A stretch of DNA of 64,000 nucleotides from Desulfarculaceae bacterium (GCA_020444545.1 JAHLKT010000002.1:402870-466869), one strand, 5' to 3'; shown: positions 8,819-17,254, counted from the stretch's first letter. The notes: generated from the letters alone by a model not told the origin. A program made the numbers and translations.

Positions 8819-8847
8819 ATTATAGGGCTTTTGCCCGCGCGGCCCAA
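8819..8847 (-). promoter_or_regulatory. Promoter of the amidase-permease-glgC-GAF operon (probably leaderless)
   Basis: On the minus strand, TTGGGC (8847-8842), 17 bases and a perfect TATAAT (8824-8819) precede the ATG at 8812 by 6 bases. Transcription would start at or next to the A of the ATG, leaving no room for a ribosome binding site. Confidence 0.6.
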
Positions 8848-8874
8848 GCCAAAAGAGCCCAGCTTAACGCTTAG

Positions 8875-8903
8875 TTGCCGACAAAGTGCGGTTGTGCTAG
8901 CAT
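8875..8903 (+). promoter_or_regulatory. Putative promoter for the DHp-domain protein
   Basis: TTGCCG (8875-8880), 17 bases and TAGCAT (8898-8903) form a sigma70-like promoter, divergent from the amidase promoter. The predicted start point is near 8910. Confidence 0.45.
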
Positions 8904-8912
8904 GGCGCCAGC

Positions 8913-9803
8913 ATGTTTTCGGCGCCCCCCACGGGCTCCATGGCGCCGCGGCGGGAAGGTACACTCGTGCTCACTTCGGCGGATTTGGACGAGCTGCTCA
9001 CCCAGGCTCGCCGCAACCAGGAAATCCAAGACCGCCTGGACCAGGTGGAGCAGTTTCTCCTGGCCCCCAGCGAGCCCGAGGCCCTGTTGGGCCGCCTGCC
9101 CGAGGTGGTGGCCTCCATCTACCGCTTGGAGCAGGTGAGCGTGGCCCTGGTGGCCGACAACCGCCGCTTGGACGTGCTCTTCGGCCCCGGCGGGGAAGGC
9201 CCGGCCGGTTGTTTCCGCCGCCGCCGCAAGGAGATGCGCCTCATTTTGGGCGACCTGGAGCGGCCTTTTTTGGAGGACCAGCCCGGCCGCGAGCTGGCCG
9301 AGTTCTTTTTCCCCGGACAAGGGCGCCCCGGCTCCCTGGCGGTGCTGCCCTTGTGGGTCAGCGGCGAGATGCTGGGCAGCCTGAACCTGGGCGCGGCCAA
9401 CAGCCGCCGCTACCAAAAGGGCCTGGACACCCACTTTTTGGAGCGCCTGGGGGCCAAGGTGGCTTTCGGGCTCAACGGGGCGCTCCTGCTGGGCCAGGCC
9501 CGGCGCATGGAGCAGCGCCAGGCGGTGGTGGAGATGGCCGGGGCGGCCTGCCACGAGCTGGCCCAACCCCTGGCCACCCTGGAGCTGGGCCTGGAAAAGC
9601 TTCGCCGCGCCCTGGGCGAGGAGCCGGAGCGGGCCGAGGAGATCGCCGGGCTCATGGCTCAGGTGGAGCGGCTGGGGGAAATGATAAAGAAGATTAGTGA
9701 AGTCAATGACTACGTAACCCGGCCCTATGCCCAGGGCCTGCGAATTGTCGATTTGACGGCCGCCGGAGGAGAACCGGGCGCGCCGGAGCCGGAAGGGGGT
9801 TGA
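8913..9803 (+). CDS. DUF484/GAF-like protein with a histidine-kinase DHp helix but no ATPase domain
   Basis: The product has 296 residues from the ATG at 8913. A GTG at 8967 with GGGAAGG upstream is an alternative start, giving 278 residues. The N-terminal 20-60 is coiled-coil-like (Leu/Gln/Glu-rich), residues about 60-195 look like a DUF484/GAF sensor, and residues about 205-275 match a HisKA dimerisation helix pair with the H-box ACHELAQPLATL (His214). The frame then ends with no N, G1 or G2 box of a HATPase domain. It may be a phosphotransfer or decoy partner of another kinase; that is inference. A HIT-family gene follows after two bases. Confidence 0.7.
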   Translation: MFSAPPTGSMAPRREGTLVLTSADLDELLTQARRNQEIQDRLDQVEQFLLAPSEPEALLGRLPEVVASIYRLEQVSVALVADNRRLDVLFGPGGEGPAGCFRRRRKEMRLILGDLERPFLEDQPGRELAEFFFPGQGRPGSLAVLPLWVSGEMLGSLNLGAANSRRYQKGLDTHFLERLGAKVAFGLNGALLLGQARRMEQRQAVVEMAGAACHELAQPLATLELGLEKLRRALGEEPERAEEIAGLMAQVERLGEMIKKISEVNDYVTRPYAQGLRIVDLTAAGGEPGAPEPEGG

Positions 9804-9805
9804 GG

Positions 9806-10228
9806 ATGAGCGAGGAAAGTTGCATCTTCTGCGACATCGTGGCGGGCAAAATACCATGCTACAAAGTCTATGAAGACGAGCGCACCTTGGCCTTCATGGA
9901 TGTGAATCCCGTGACTCCGGGTCACGTGCTGGTCATACCCAAATCGCACTACGAGAACCTGATCGAGATGGTTCCCGGCGATCTGGCCGCGACGCACCAG
10001 ACCGCCCAGAAGGTGACCGCGGCCATCATGAATGCCCTAAAGCCCGGCGGCGTGGCGGTGTTGCAGCTCAACGGCAAGGGAGCCAACCAGGTGGTGATGC
10101 ACTATCACGTGCACCTGATCCCCCGAAACCGGCCCAAGGACAAGCTCAAGATTCTGGAATGGGCCCCCAAGAAGGGCAACACCCGCTCCATCAAGAGCAA
10201 GCAGGCCAAGATTACCGAGGCCTTGTAA
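9806..10228 (+). CDS. HIT family nucleotide hydrolase (Hint-like)
   Basis: The protein has 140 residues. The histidine triad HYHVHLIPR (His 99/101/103) and an N-terminal CIFC zinc-type pair (Cys 6/9) are typical of the bacterial Hint branch, which hydrolyses adenosine phosphoramidates and aminoacyl-AMP. The ATG at 9806 is chosen over the TTG at 9800; it follows the previous stop by two bases and TTGAGG lies just upstream. It is probably co-transcribed with the preceding DHp-domain protein. Confidence 0.93.
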   Translation: MSEESCIFCDIVAGKIPCYKVYEDERTLAFMDVNPVTPGHVLVIPKSHYENLIEMVPGDLAATHQTAQKVTAAIMNALKPGGVAVLQLNGKGANQVVMHYHVHLIPRNRPKDKLKILEWAPKKGNTRSIKSKQAKITEAL

Positions 10229-10252
10229 CGGACCGCGAATAGAGCCTTATCC

Positions 10253-10286
10253 AAGGGCGGGGCCGGATCGGTCCCGCCCTTTCTTT
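10253..10286 (+). terminator. Rho-independent terminator after the HIT gene
   Basis: AAGGGCGGG and CCCGCCCTT form a GC-rich stem extended by CCG/CGG around a short loop, followed by TTCTTTT. It lies 25 bases after the stop codon. Confidence 0.75.
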
Positions 10287-10512
10287 TGGGGCGGGCACTT
10301 GGCGGGGGAGAAGCGAGGAGATTTTGAAAAATGATAACCGGCGGATCAAGGCAGGCTTGAAGCCGGCCCGGCATGGCGGCCCGCCACGGCCTGACCGGGG
10401 CGGCGGCGCAAGCAAACCCCCGCGCACCTAACCCCATTCCCCTGTTTTTTTATTCCCAACCTGCTTCTTCTCTCTTTCCCTGCCTGTCTTCATCTCCGCT
10501 TGCCCTCGCTGC
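10287..10512. other. Intergenic stretch with one copy of a GA-rich repeat and no gene
   Basis: No credible coding sequence was found. Positions 10309-10333 hold a purine-rich run containing ATTTTGAAAAA that resembles runs in the gaps at 13.3-13.7 kb and 56.7 kb. A GC-rich palindromic patch (about 10360-10425) and a pyrimidine-rich tract (10441-10500) follow. Short frames here have no family resemblance. Confidence 0.5.
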
Positions 10513-10542
10513 TTGAGACTATCCGCCGCCCTGGGATATAGT
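10513..10542 (+). promoter_or_regulatory. Sigma70-type promoter for the NTF2-like gene
   Basis: TTGAGA (10513-10518), an 18-base spacer ending CCCTGGGA, and TATAGT (10537-10542). Spacer length, spacer end and the TGCC after the -10 match the promoter of the next gene (11075-11104). Confidence 0.65.
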
Positions 10543-10649
10543 GCCGCTAAAAGCAGGGCTTTGCGCCTGTGCGCGGTCTCGCGCCTCTGCCGTCAATCAC
10601 TATCAGGGCTGCGGGCCAAGAAGGCCCGGCGCATGCAAAAGGGGAAACC

Positions 10650-11036
10650 ATGGCAAAAGCAACCGACGCCCAGTTTTGGCAGGACTACTTCGAGGCCTAC
10701 AACTCCAAGCAATATGAAGAGCTCATGAACGAGTTCTACGCCGAGGACGCGGTTTTCCAGAACCCCAAGCAGAAGTTTGTGGGCCGCGACGCCATTCTCA
10801 AGCACTTCCAGGACGCCCACGAGTCGGTGGACGAAAAGCTGGAGGAGACCACCCGCATCATCACTCCCGAGGTGACCGCCATTGAGCTCAACGGTTACTT
10901 CGTGGCCCAGCAAGACATGCCCGACTACTACGTGCGCCCCCTCAAAAAGGGCGAGAAGCAGGAGATGGGCATGGGCGTGTTCTACCACCTCAAGGACGGC
11001 AAGATAGTCCGGGTGATGGTCTACTGGATGCAGTAG
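10650..11036 (+). CDS. SnoaL-like/NTF2-fold protein of unknown function
   Basis: The protein has 128 residues. The order of an N-terminal amphipathic helix (FWQDYFEAYNSKQYEELMNEFY), DAVFQNP, GRDAILKHF and a C-terminal strand KIVRVMVYWMQ is the cone-shaped NTF2-like/SnoaL fold, used by small isomerases, hydrolases and ligand binders. No specific catalytic pair is obvious. The ATG at 10650 has AAGGGGAAACC just upstream; a longer in-frame start at 10569 adds a low-complexity Ala/Pro/Arg tail and is rejected. It is a single-gene unit with its own promoter. Confidence 0.8.
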   Translation: MAKATDAQFWQDYFEAYNSKQYEELMNEFYAEDAVFQNPKQKFVGRDAILKHFQDAHESVDEKLEETTRIITPEVTAIELNGYFVAQQDMPDYYVRPLKKGEKQEMGMGVFYHLKDGKIVRVMVYWMQ

Positions 11037-11074
11037 GCCGCGCGAGACAGCGAAGCGGGCAACGGCCGCTCGCC

Positions 11075-11104
11075 TTGAGCCTCCCCGCTACCCTGGGTTA
11101 TAGT
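11075..11104 (+). promoter_or_regulatory. Sigma70-type promoter for the symporter-SBP fusion gene
   Basis: TTGAGC (11075-11080), an 18-base spacer ending CCCTGGGT, and TATAGT (11099-11104), then GCC. It is the twin of the promoter at 10513-10542. It rules out in-frame starts near 11103 and supports the ATG at 11160. Confidence 0.65.
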
Positions 11105-11159
11105 GCCCCTCGGCCTGGGGATCATAGCGGAAGGGGAGCCCGATGGCGGAGCGCACATC

Positions 11160-13289
11160 ATGACTCTGGCGGGGTGGATAGGCATCGGCGCGGCCGGCGG
11201 CATCGCCACCGGGGTGTTGGCCGGGGAGTCCTGCCGAGTGTTGCAGCCCATCGGCAACGCCTACGTCATGCTCCTGGAGTCGGTGGTCTATCCCTACCTG
11301 ATTTCCTCCCTGCTGCACGGCCTGGGCCGCCTGAGCCCGGCCATGGCCCTCCGCCTGCTCAAGAAAAGCTGGCCCTTCTATCTGGCCGCCTGGTTCGGCG
11401 TTCTGGGGGCCATCTTGCTCCTGGGCCAGGCCTTCCCGTCCTCGCCCCCGGCCTTCATGGTGGACAACGCGGCCCAGGTTCGGGGCGGCCCCGACTTCTT
11501 GCAGCTCATCCTGCCGGGCAACATCTTCCAGGACCTGGCCAACAACTACGTGCCCGCCGTGGTCTTATTATCGGTGTTCTTCGGGGTGGCCATCCAGTCC
11601 ATCAAGGGCAAGGAGCGGGCCCTGGAGATTCTGGCCCTGGTGCGCGCCGCTTGCGTGAAGATCTGGGGCTGGGTGGTCAAGCTGGCCCCGGTGGCGGTGT
11701 TCGCCATGTTCGCCTCCACCGTGGGCACCACCGAGTTGGCCCAGGCCGGCGGCCTGCTGGTCTACGTGGGCCTTTTCCTGGCGGCCTGCGGCCTGCTGGC
11801 CTTTTGGGCCCTGCCCATGGCCATCGCCTCCCTGATGCCCCTGCGCTACCGCGAGGTGATCCTCCTCCTGCGCAACGCCCTTACCCTGGCCCTGGTCACC
11901 ACCCTGTCGGTGGTGGCCTTGCCCTACATTCAGGAAGCCGCCGAAAAGCTGGCCCAGGCCAACAAGATCGACGACCCGGAGCGGGGGGAGATCATCGAGA
12001 CCTCCCTGGCCGTTAACTACCCCCTGGGCCAGTTGGGCAACTTCTTTGTCTACTTCTTCATGCTCTTCGCGGCCTTTTACTCCCGCACCGCCCTGAGCGG
12101 CGTGGAAGAGCTCGCCCTGCCGTTCATGACCCTGTTCTCCTGCTTCGGTTCACCCACCAGCACGGTGAACGCGGTGGACTTCCTGGGCTCCTGGCTGCGC
12201 CTGCCGGGCAGCCCCACGGACCTGTACGTGGAGACCATGATGGTCACCCGCTACGGCCAGGTGGCCCTGTCGGTGATGGGCTTCGCCTTCCTGACCTTCC
12301 TGATGACCTTCAACTTCTACGGCAAGATCAAGCCGCGGCTGGGCCGCCTCCTGGGCGCGCTGGGCATCACGGCGGGGGCGCTGGTGCTCCTGGCCTGGGG
12401 CGGCCACGTAATGTTCAAGGACATCCTGACCCAGCCCCAGGAAAACTACCTGGCCTTCCGCTTGCCCACCTCCGTCACCCAGGGCATCAAGGCCAGGTTC
12501 TATGAGAGCCAGGCCCAGTTCCTGCGCGAGCACCCCAAGGCGGCCCTGCAACCCGGCCAGAGCGTCCTGCACCGCATCCAGAGCACCCAGACCCTCAGGG
12601 TGGGCTACGGCCGCGACATCGTGCCTTTTGCCTATCGCAACGACCAAGGCGAGTTGGTGGGCTACGACGTGGCCTGCGCCTACAACCTGGCCCGGGCCTT
12701 GAACGTGAAGCTGGCCTTCGTGCCCGTGGTCTACGAAAACCTGGAGCAGGACGTCAAGGCCGGCATCATGGACATCTGGATGGGCGGGGTCTATGTCATG
12801 GAGAACCGCATGCTCTGGGGGGCCTTCTCCAGCCCCATCTTCCATAGCCCCATGGCCCTGATCGTGCCCTCCGGTCGGGTGAAGGAATTCGCGGACATGG
12901 CCCGCATCAAAAAGCACAAGCACCTGACCCTGGCCCTGTTCGACAACCCGGCCATGCGCACCCTGGGCCAGCGCCTGTTCCCCTGGGCCAAGCAGATTCT
13001 GGTGCCCGGCTACGACCAGCTGCCCAAGACCAAGGACTGGGACGCGGCCCTGTGGACCCTGGAGCAGGGCGGGGTGTGGGCCTCCAGCCATCCGGGCTAC
13101 AGCGCGGTGCGGCCCAAGGATCTGGGCGCGGTGATCGTCTTCGCCTACCTCATGCCCAAGGACTCGTCCCAGATGCGCGAACTGGTCAACCATTGGCTGC
13201 AAATGCGTCGGGCCGACGGCTTCCTGGCCCAGCAGCGCGCCTATTGGATCGAAGGCGCAGTGGCCGGAGGGGGCGGGGCCGGGCGCTAG
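11160..13289 (+). CDS. Dicarboxylate/cation symporter (DAACS) fused to a periplasmic solute-binding domain
   Basis: The protein has 709 residues from the ATG at 11160. Residues about 1-440 are an integral membrane DAACS-type symporter (GltP/DctA fold) with repeated hydrophobic segments and a re-entrant-loop-like FSCFGSPTSTVNAVDF region. After a last membrane span (GALVLLAWGGHVMF) comes about 250 residues of SBP_bac_3-type amino-acid binding protein: LRVGYGRDIVPFAYRNDQGE, GYDVACAYNLARALNV and GIMDIWMGG. The binding domain would sit in the periplasm, tethered to the transporter. Substrate is unknown; acidic amino acids or dicarboxylates are likely from the family. Similar fusions may exist elsewhere, but I could not check how widespread they are. 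Confidence 0.85.
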   Translation: MTLAGWIGIGAAGGIATGVLAGESCRVLQPIGNAYVMLLESVVYPYLISSLLHGLGRLSPAMALRLLKKSWPFYLAAWFGVLGAILLLGQAFPSSPPAFMVDNAAQVRGGPDFLQLILPGNIFQDLANNYVPAVVLLSVFFGVAIQSIKGKERALEILALVRAACVKIWGWVVKLAPVAVFAMFASTVGTTELAQAGGLLVYVGLFLAACGLLAFWALPMAIASLMPLRYREVILLLRNALTLALVTTLSVVALPYIQEAAEKLAQANKIDDPERGEIIETSLAVNYPLGQLGNFFVYFFMLFAAFYSRTALSGVEELALPFMTLFSCFGSPTSTVNAVDFLGSWLRLPGSPTDLYVETMMVTRYGQVALSVMGFAFLTFLMTFNFYGKIKPRLGRLLGALGITAGALVLLAWGGHVMFKDILTQPQENYLAFRLPTSVTQGIKARFYESQAQFLREHPKAALQPGQSVLHRIQSTQTLRVGYGRDIVPFAYRNDQGELVGYDVACAYNLARALNVKLAFVPVVYENLEQDVKAGIMDIWMGGVYVMENRMLWGAFSSPIFHSPMALIVPSGRVKEFADMARIKKHKHLTLALFDNPAMRTLGQRLFPWAKQILVPGYDQLPKTKDWDAALWTLEQGGVWASSHPGYSAVRPKDLGAVIVFAYLMPKDSSQMRELVNHWLQMRRADGFLAQQRAYWIEGAVAGGGGAGR

Positions 13290-13567
13290 ATAAATAGTTT
13301 GTCGGGATTTGCGCGGCCGCTGGCGTTTGCCTTGCGGCCGCGCTGGTTTTAAAAAAGAAGAGAAAAAGTTTGGAAAAAGGGAAGAGGGGGCGTCTGGGGA
13401 TGCGGAGGGCCGGCGGCAGTGTCGGCGCGGCGGTGACGACGCGGGACGAGGGACACGACGGGCGGCTAGTAGGGCGTGCTCACCAACACCACTGGGCGGC
13501 GGGGCAGGGCGCATACCCGCCCTAGTATTTTTCACTTCAAAACCTTCTTAATCTCTTACTCTGCTGC

Positions 13568-13618
13568 CCCCGATAGCTTTGCTATCGGGGCCGCGAGTCC
13601 TGCTCGCGGCAAGAAATC
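13568..13618 (+). repeat. Double-hairpin extragenic repeat, copy A
   Basis: Perfect hairpin CCCCGATAGC-TTT-GCTATCGGGG, directly followed by CCGCGAG-tcctg-CTCGCGG and the tail CAAGAAATC. The same two-hairpin-plus-CAAGA layout recurs in the gap at 56.8-57.1 kb. Confidence 0.75.
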
Positions 13619-13876
13619 CTGCGCAAAAAATTAAGGTCGCGCTTTACGAACGGCAAGAAGGAGCAAAGAGGTTTTGAAAGAAGGAAAATGGGCGGCTTTG
13701 GCTGGCGGGCCGGTCGGGCGTGGTCGCGCGGCGGTGAGGGCGTCCTGGTCGGAGGGGAGGGCGATGCATCCAACATCACCCGGCGGCGGGGCAGGGGAGA
13801 CGCGCCTCCATCACCGCCCCCTCTTCTTTCCTTCGCCACCTTTCTTTTCGCTTCCGCCGTCCTTCTTCTCTCCTGC

Positions 13877-13911
13877 AAAAAAAAGGCGGGCAGCCCCACG
13901 GCCACCCGCCC
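13877..13911 (-). terminator. Probable terminator downstream of thi4
   Basis: On the minus strand a GGCGGG...CCCGCC stem, with an imperfect GC-rich inside, is followed by a run of eight U. It lies about 20 bases past the thi4 stop. Confidence 0.6.
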
Positions 13912-13932
13912 TGATTACTTCCGGCTTAGTCT

Positions 13933-14715
13933 TTACTCGTCTTTTTCCAGGTGGGCCCCCAAGGCCTGGGCCGCCTTCTCGCCACTGAGCAGCATGCCCC
14001 CGAACACCGGGCCCATGCGGTAGGAGCCGAACACCGCGTTGGCGCACATGCCCGCGGTGTACACGCCCGGGAAGGCCTCCTTGGTGTTGTCCAGGGTGTG
14101 GCTCTCGGCCTGCTCGGCCCACAGGGAGCGCTCGCCCATGACCTTGCCGCTGGTGGTGTTGAGCTCCGCGTCCACCTTGCGGGCGATGACGTTGAGCACC
14201 TCGGCGGCGTGGCCCGTGGCGTCCACCACCCACTTGGCCTTGATGGTCAGCGGGTCCACGTGCAGCCCGGCCATCTCCACCGAGCTCCAGTTGAGCACCA
14301 GGCCAGTCACCCGGTTGCGCCGGATCATCACGTCCTCCATGCTCACCAGGTTGAAGATGGTCAGCCCGCTTTTGGTGGCCACCGAGCAAAGGGTCGAGGC
14401 GCACATGACGCTGTCGGCGGTGTAGTAGCCTGGCTCGAACTCCCGGCAAGGCACCCCGAACTCGTCCAGGATGCGCTTGGCCTCCTGCTGTACCACGATC
14501 TCGTTGAACATCATGCCGCCGCCCCACATGCCCCCGCCGATGGAGAGCTTGCGTTCGAACATGGCGGTCTTGTAGCCCGCCTCGGCCAGCTTCTTGCCGC
14601 AGACCAGACCGGCGGGGCCGCCGCCCACGATGGCCACGTCCACCTCCAGGTGGTTGGTGAGTTTTTCCATGTAGCGCTCGATGATGGCCCGGGTGATGGT
14701 GATTTCGTCTAGCAT
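13933..14715 (-). CDS. thi4: Sulfide-dependent adenosine diphosphate thiazole synthase (Thi4)
   Basis: The protein has 260 residues. It has the dinucleotide fold [19 protein letters not shown] (29-47), E54[13 protein letters not shown] (60-70) and C-terminal GAHLEKDE. Thi4 makes the thiazole half of thiamine from NAD and glycine. In yeast and plant enzymes a Cys in the segment SCMDP donates the sulfur and the enzyme is suicidal. Here the matching segment reads GLHVDP, with His152 in place of the Cys, as in archaeal enzymes that use free sulfide catalytically. That fits a sulfidic anaerobe. A TPP riboswitch lies in the leader; the start ATG at 14715 has GGGGAAAGGACC upstream. Confidence 0.93.
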   Translation of the reverse strand: MLDEITITRAIIERYMEKLTNHLEVDVAIVGGGPAGLVCGKKLAEAGYKTAMFERKLSIGGGMWGGGMMFNEIVVQQEAKRILDEFGVPCREFEPGYYTADSVMCASTLCSVATKSGLTIFNLVSMEDVMIRRNRVTGLVLNWSSVEMAGLHVDPLTIKAKWVVDATGHAAEVLNVIARKVDAELNTTSGKVMGERSLWAEQAESHTLDNTKEAFPGVYTAGMCANAVFGSYRMGPVFGGMLLSGEKAAQALGAHLEKDE

Positions 14716-14732
14716 GACTCTAGGTCCTTTCC

Positions 14733-14778
14733 CCGGCCCTAAAACAAATCAGGGCCGGCTCCGTAAGGAAACCGGCCC
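14733..14778 (-). promoter_or_regulatory. Expression platform of the TPP riboswitch (two exclusive hairpins)
   Basis: On the minus strand GGGCCGG (14778-14772), CCGGCCC (14758-14752) and GGGCCGG (14739-14733) occur in series. The middle arm can pair with either side. The first pairing is followed by TGATTTGTTTT (terminator-like). The second sits directly against the GGGGAAAGGA ribosome binding site. This is a plausible transcription and/or translation switch for thi4. Confidence 0.6.
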
Positions 14779-14795
14779 GACACTGCGGCGGCGGC

Positions 14796-14890
14796 TTTGC
14801 TTCCCTACGCTGGCATTACCCAACAGGTTCAAGGGGTCTACGCCGACGCCCGGCGTACTCTCAGCCCACTAAGGGCTCCCCCAGCACTGC
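14796..14890 (-). promoter_or_regulatory. TPP riboswitch (THI element) aptamer
   Basis: The minus-strand RNA contains the conserved blocks in order: GGGGGAGCC, GGGCTGAGAGTACGCC, ACCCCTTGAACCTG and TAATGCCAGCGTAGGGAAGCA. TGCT and AGCA close the P1 stem. It binds thiamine pyrophosphate and lies about 80 bases upstream of thi4. Confidence 0.95.
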
Positions 14891-14927
14891 GCTGTTTTGG
14901 CCCGCATCTTGGCGGGCGTTAGTGTTG

Positions 14928-14956
14928 GTCATACGCCGTGGTTGCGGGCTTGTCAA
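14928..14956 (-). promoter_or_regulatory. Promoter for the TPP riboswitch-thi4 transcript
   Basis: On the minus strand TTGACA (14956-14951), 17 bases and TATGAC (14933-14928). It is divergent from the aminotransferase promoter at 14983-15011. Confidence 0.5.
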
Positions 14957-14982
14957 ACTTATTGGCCGGTGCGCTTAGAAAC

Positions 14983-15011
14983 TTGAGGGGTTTTTGACCT
15001 ACTGCTATAGT
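14983..15011 (+). promoter_or_regulatory. Promoter for the aminotransferase gene
   Basis: TTGAGG (14983-14988), 17 bases, TATAGT (15006-15011). The start codon is 45 bases downstream. Confidence 0.55.
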
Positions 15012-15055
15012 TGGCGAATAACCGTTAACCCCATTGTTTTTGGAAAGGTCTTGCC

Positions 15056-16249
<1,194 letters not shown>

Positions 16250-16270
16250 CCTTACTCAAGCCAGATAGCG

Positions 16271-16303
16271 CCGGACCGGGTTCGCCCGGTCCGGTTTTTA
16301 TTT
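16271..16303 (+). terminator. Strong intrinsic terminator, convergent genes
   Basis: Perfect 10-bp stem CCGGACCGGG/CCCGGTCCGG with a TTCG loop, followed by TTTTTATTT. It ends the aminotransferase transcript and overlaps the 3' end of the converging DUF3365 gene. Confidence 0.9.
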
Positions 16304-17254
16304 GGGGGCCGGCGGTTGGTAGGGGGTGCCCGGCTTGGGGTAATACTTGGCCAGGCATTCCGGGCACAGGCCGTGGGAAAAGTCCGCTTCCGAGTTGCGG
16401 GTGATGTAGGTCTCCATGTGTTCCCAGCGACCGTCCTTGGCGCGGATTTTCTTACAGTGGGAACAGATGGGCAAAAGGCCGCTGAGGACGCGGGCCTCGC
16501 GGCGGGCCTGGTCGCGCTCGGCGATGCGGCGCCCCAGGCGGCGGGCCCCCCAGAACAGGGAGACCATGGCCAGCATCCACAGAATGGCGTGGGTCAGCAA
16601 CAGGCTGAGTATCTCGTCCCTGGTGTGGCTCCAGAGCACCCCCAAGGGCACGCTGACGCTCAGGCCGCCGCGCACCTGTCCCACCTCATAGCCTTGGGCC
16701 GCGTGGCAGGGCAGGCACGACTTTTCCACGAACAAGGGCCGGAGCAGGCGCAGCCGGGGTTCGCCGCTGGTGGTTATGAACTCGTAGACCTCGCGGCTCC
16801 CCAGCTCGGTGCTCTCCAGGGCGCGGCGCTCCCAGGGGTCCGGGGCGTTGCCCGGGCGGATGGGCTTCAGGCTGGTGATGTGTCCCTGGACGCCGGTGGC
16901 CCGGGCGGCCAGCTCATGCACCTGGCGGGTCATGTAGGCCGGGTTGATCATGGTCAGCACGCGACCCGAAGCGGTGGTTACCTCGCGCTCGGCCACTTTG
17001 AGGTGGGGGTTGGGCTGGGTGTTCGGGCCCACCGGGGCCCAGACCCCGCCGTGCAGCGCGTTCCAGCGCCGGTAGAGCACGTCCTTTTCCAGGGTGGCGC
17101 GGGCCATGGTGAGGGCCACGGCGCGGGCGCCTTCTTGCTGTTGGTTGATGTTCCACCACAGGGAGGCGGCCAGGGCCAGGGTGGCCACGGCGGCCAGGAC
17201 CAGGTAGTAGGGCCAGATACGGGTGCCTGGGTGGTAATCGGTGCTGTGAGCCAT
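16298..17254 (-). CDS. DUF3365 (Tll0287-like) membrane heme/redox sensor with C-terminal zinc-ribbon-like tail
   Basis: The protein has 318 residues. A membrane segment lies at 16-34, then a periplasmic DUF3365 domain with one heme-c motif CLPCH (180-184) and a GLSVSVPLGVL segment, then a second membrane segment at 217-236. The cytoplasmic tail contains LPICSHCKKIRAKDGRW and FSHGLCPEC (Cys 264/267 and 297/300), a module usually seen C-terminal to response regulators or PAS domains. It probably senses redox or ligands at a periplasmic heme and signals through the tail. It converges on the aminotransferase. Confidence 0.85.
   Translation of the reverse strand: MAHSTDYHPGTRIWPYYLVLAAVATLALAASLWWNINQQQEGARAVALTMARATLEKDVLYRRWNALHGGVWAPVGPNTQPNPHLKVAEREVTTASGRVLTMINPAYMTRQVHELAARATGVQGHITSLKPIRPGNAPDPWERRALESTELGSREVYEFITTSGEPRLRLLRPLFVEKSCLPCHAAQGYEVGQVRGGLSVSVPLGVLWSHTRDEILSLLLTHAILWMLAMVSLFWGARRLGRRIAERDQARREARVLSGLLPICSHCKKIRAKDGRWEHMETYITRNSEADFSHGLCPECLAKYYPKPGTPYQPPAPK

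Larger units (their letters stand above)
13290..13932. other. 643-bp repeat-rich intergenic region without a supported gene
   Basis: The region holds three copies of a GA-rich TTTTGAAA-type motif (13351-13385, 13530-13560 inverted, 13655-13690), a double-hairpin element (13568-13618) and two copies of a GC-rich block ending CCAACAYCAC and GGCGGCGGGGCAGGG (13483-13509 and 13770-13796). An A8 run at 13877-13884 followed by GGCGGGCAG...CCCGCC (13885-13911) looks, on the minus strand, like a terminator for thi4. Open frames across it are low-complexity Arg/Pro/Gly translations. Confidence 0.6.

Noticed and set aside
12150-13535. 461-codon minus-strand frame opposite the symporter fusion
   Set aside because: Its composition is Gly/His/Ala/Gln-rich shadow; the plus-strand gene has clear domains and a promoter.
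13582-14023. Small open frames in the 13.3-13.9 kb gap
   Set aside because: They translate repeats into Arg/Pro/Ser-rich strings, lack ribosome sites, and overlap the thi4 terminator.
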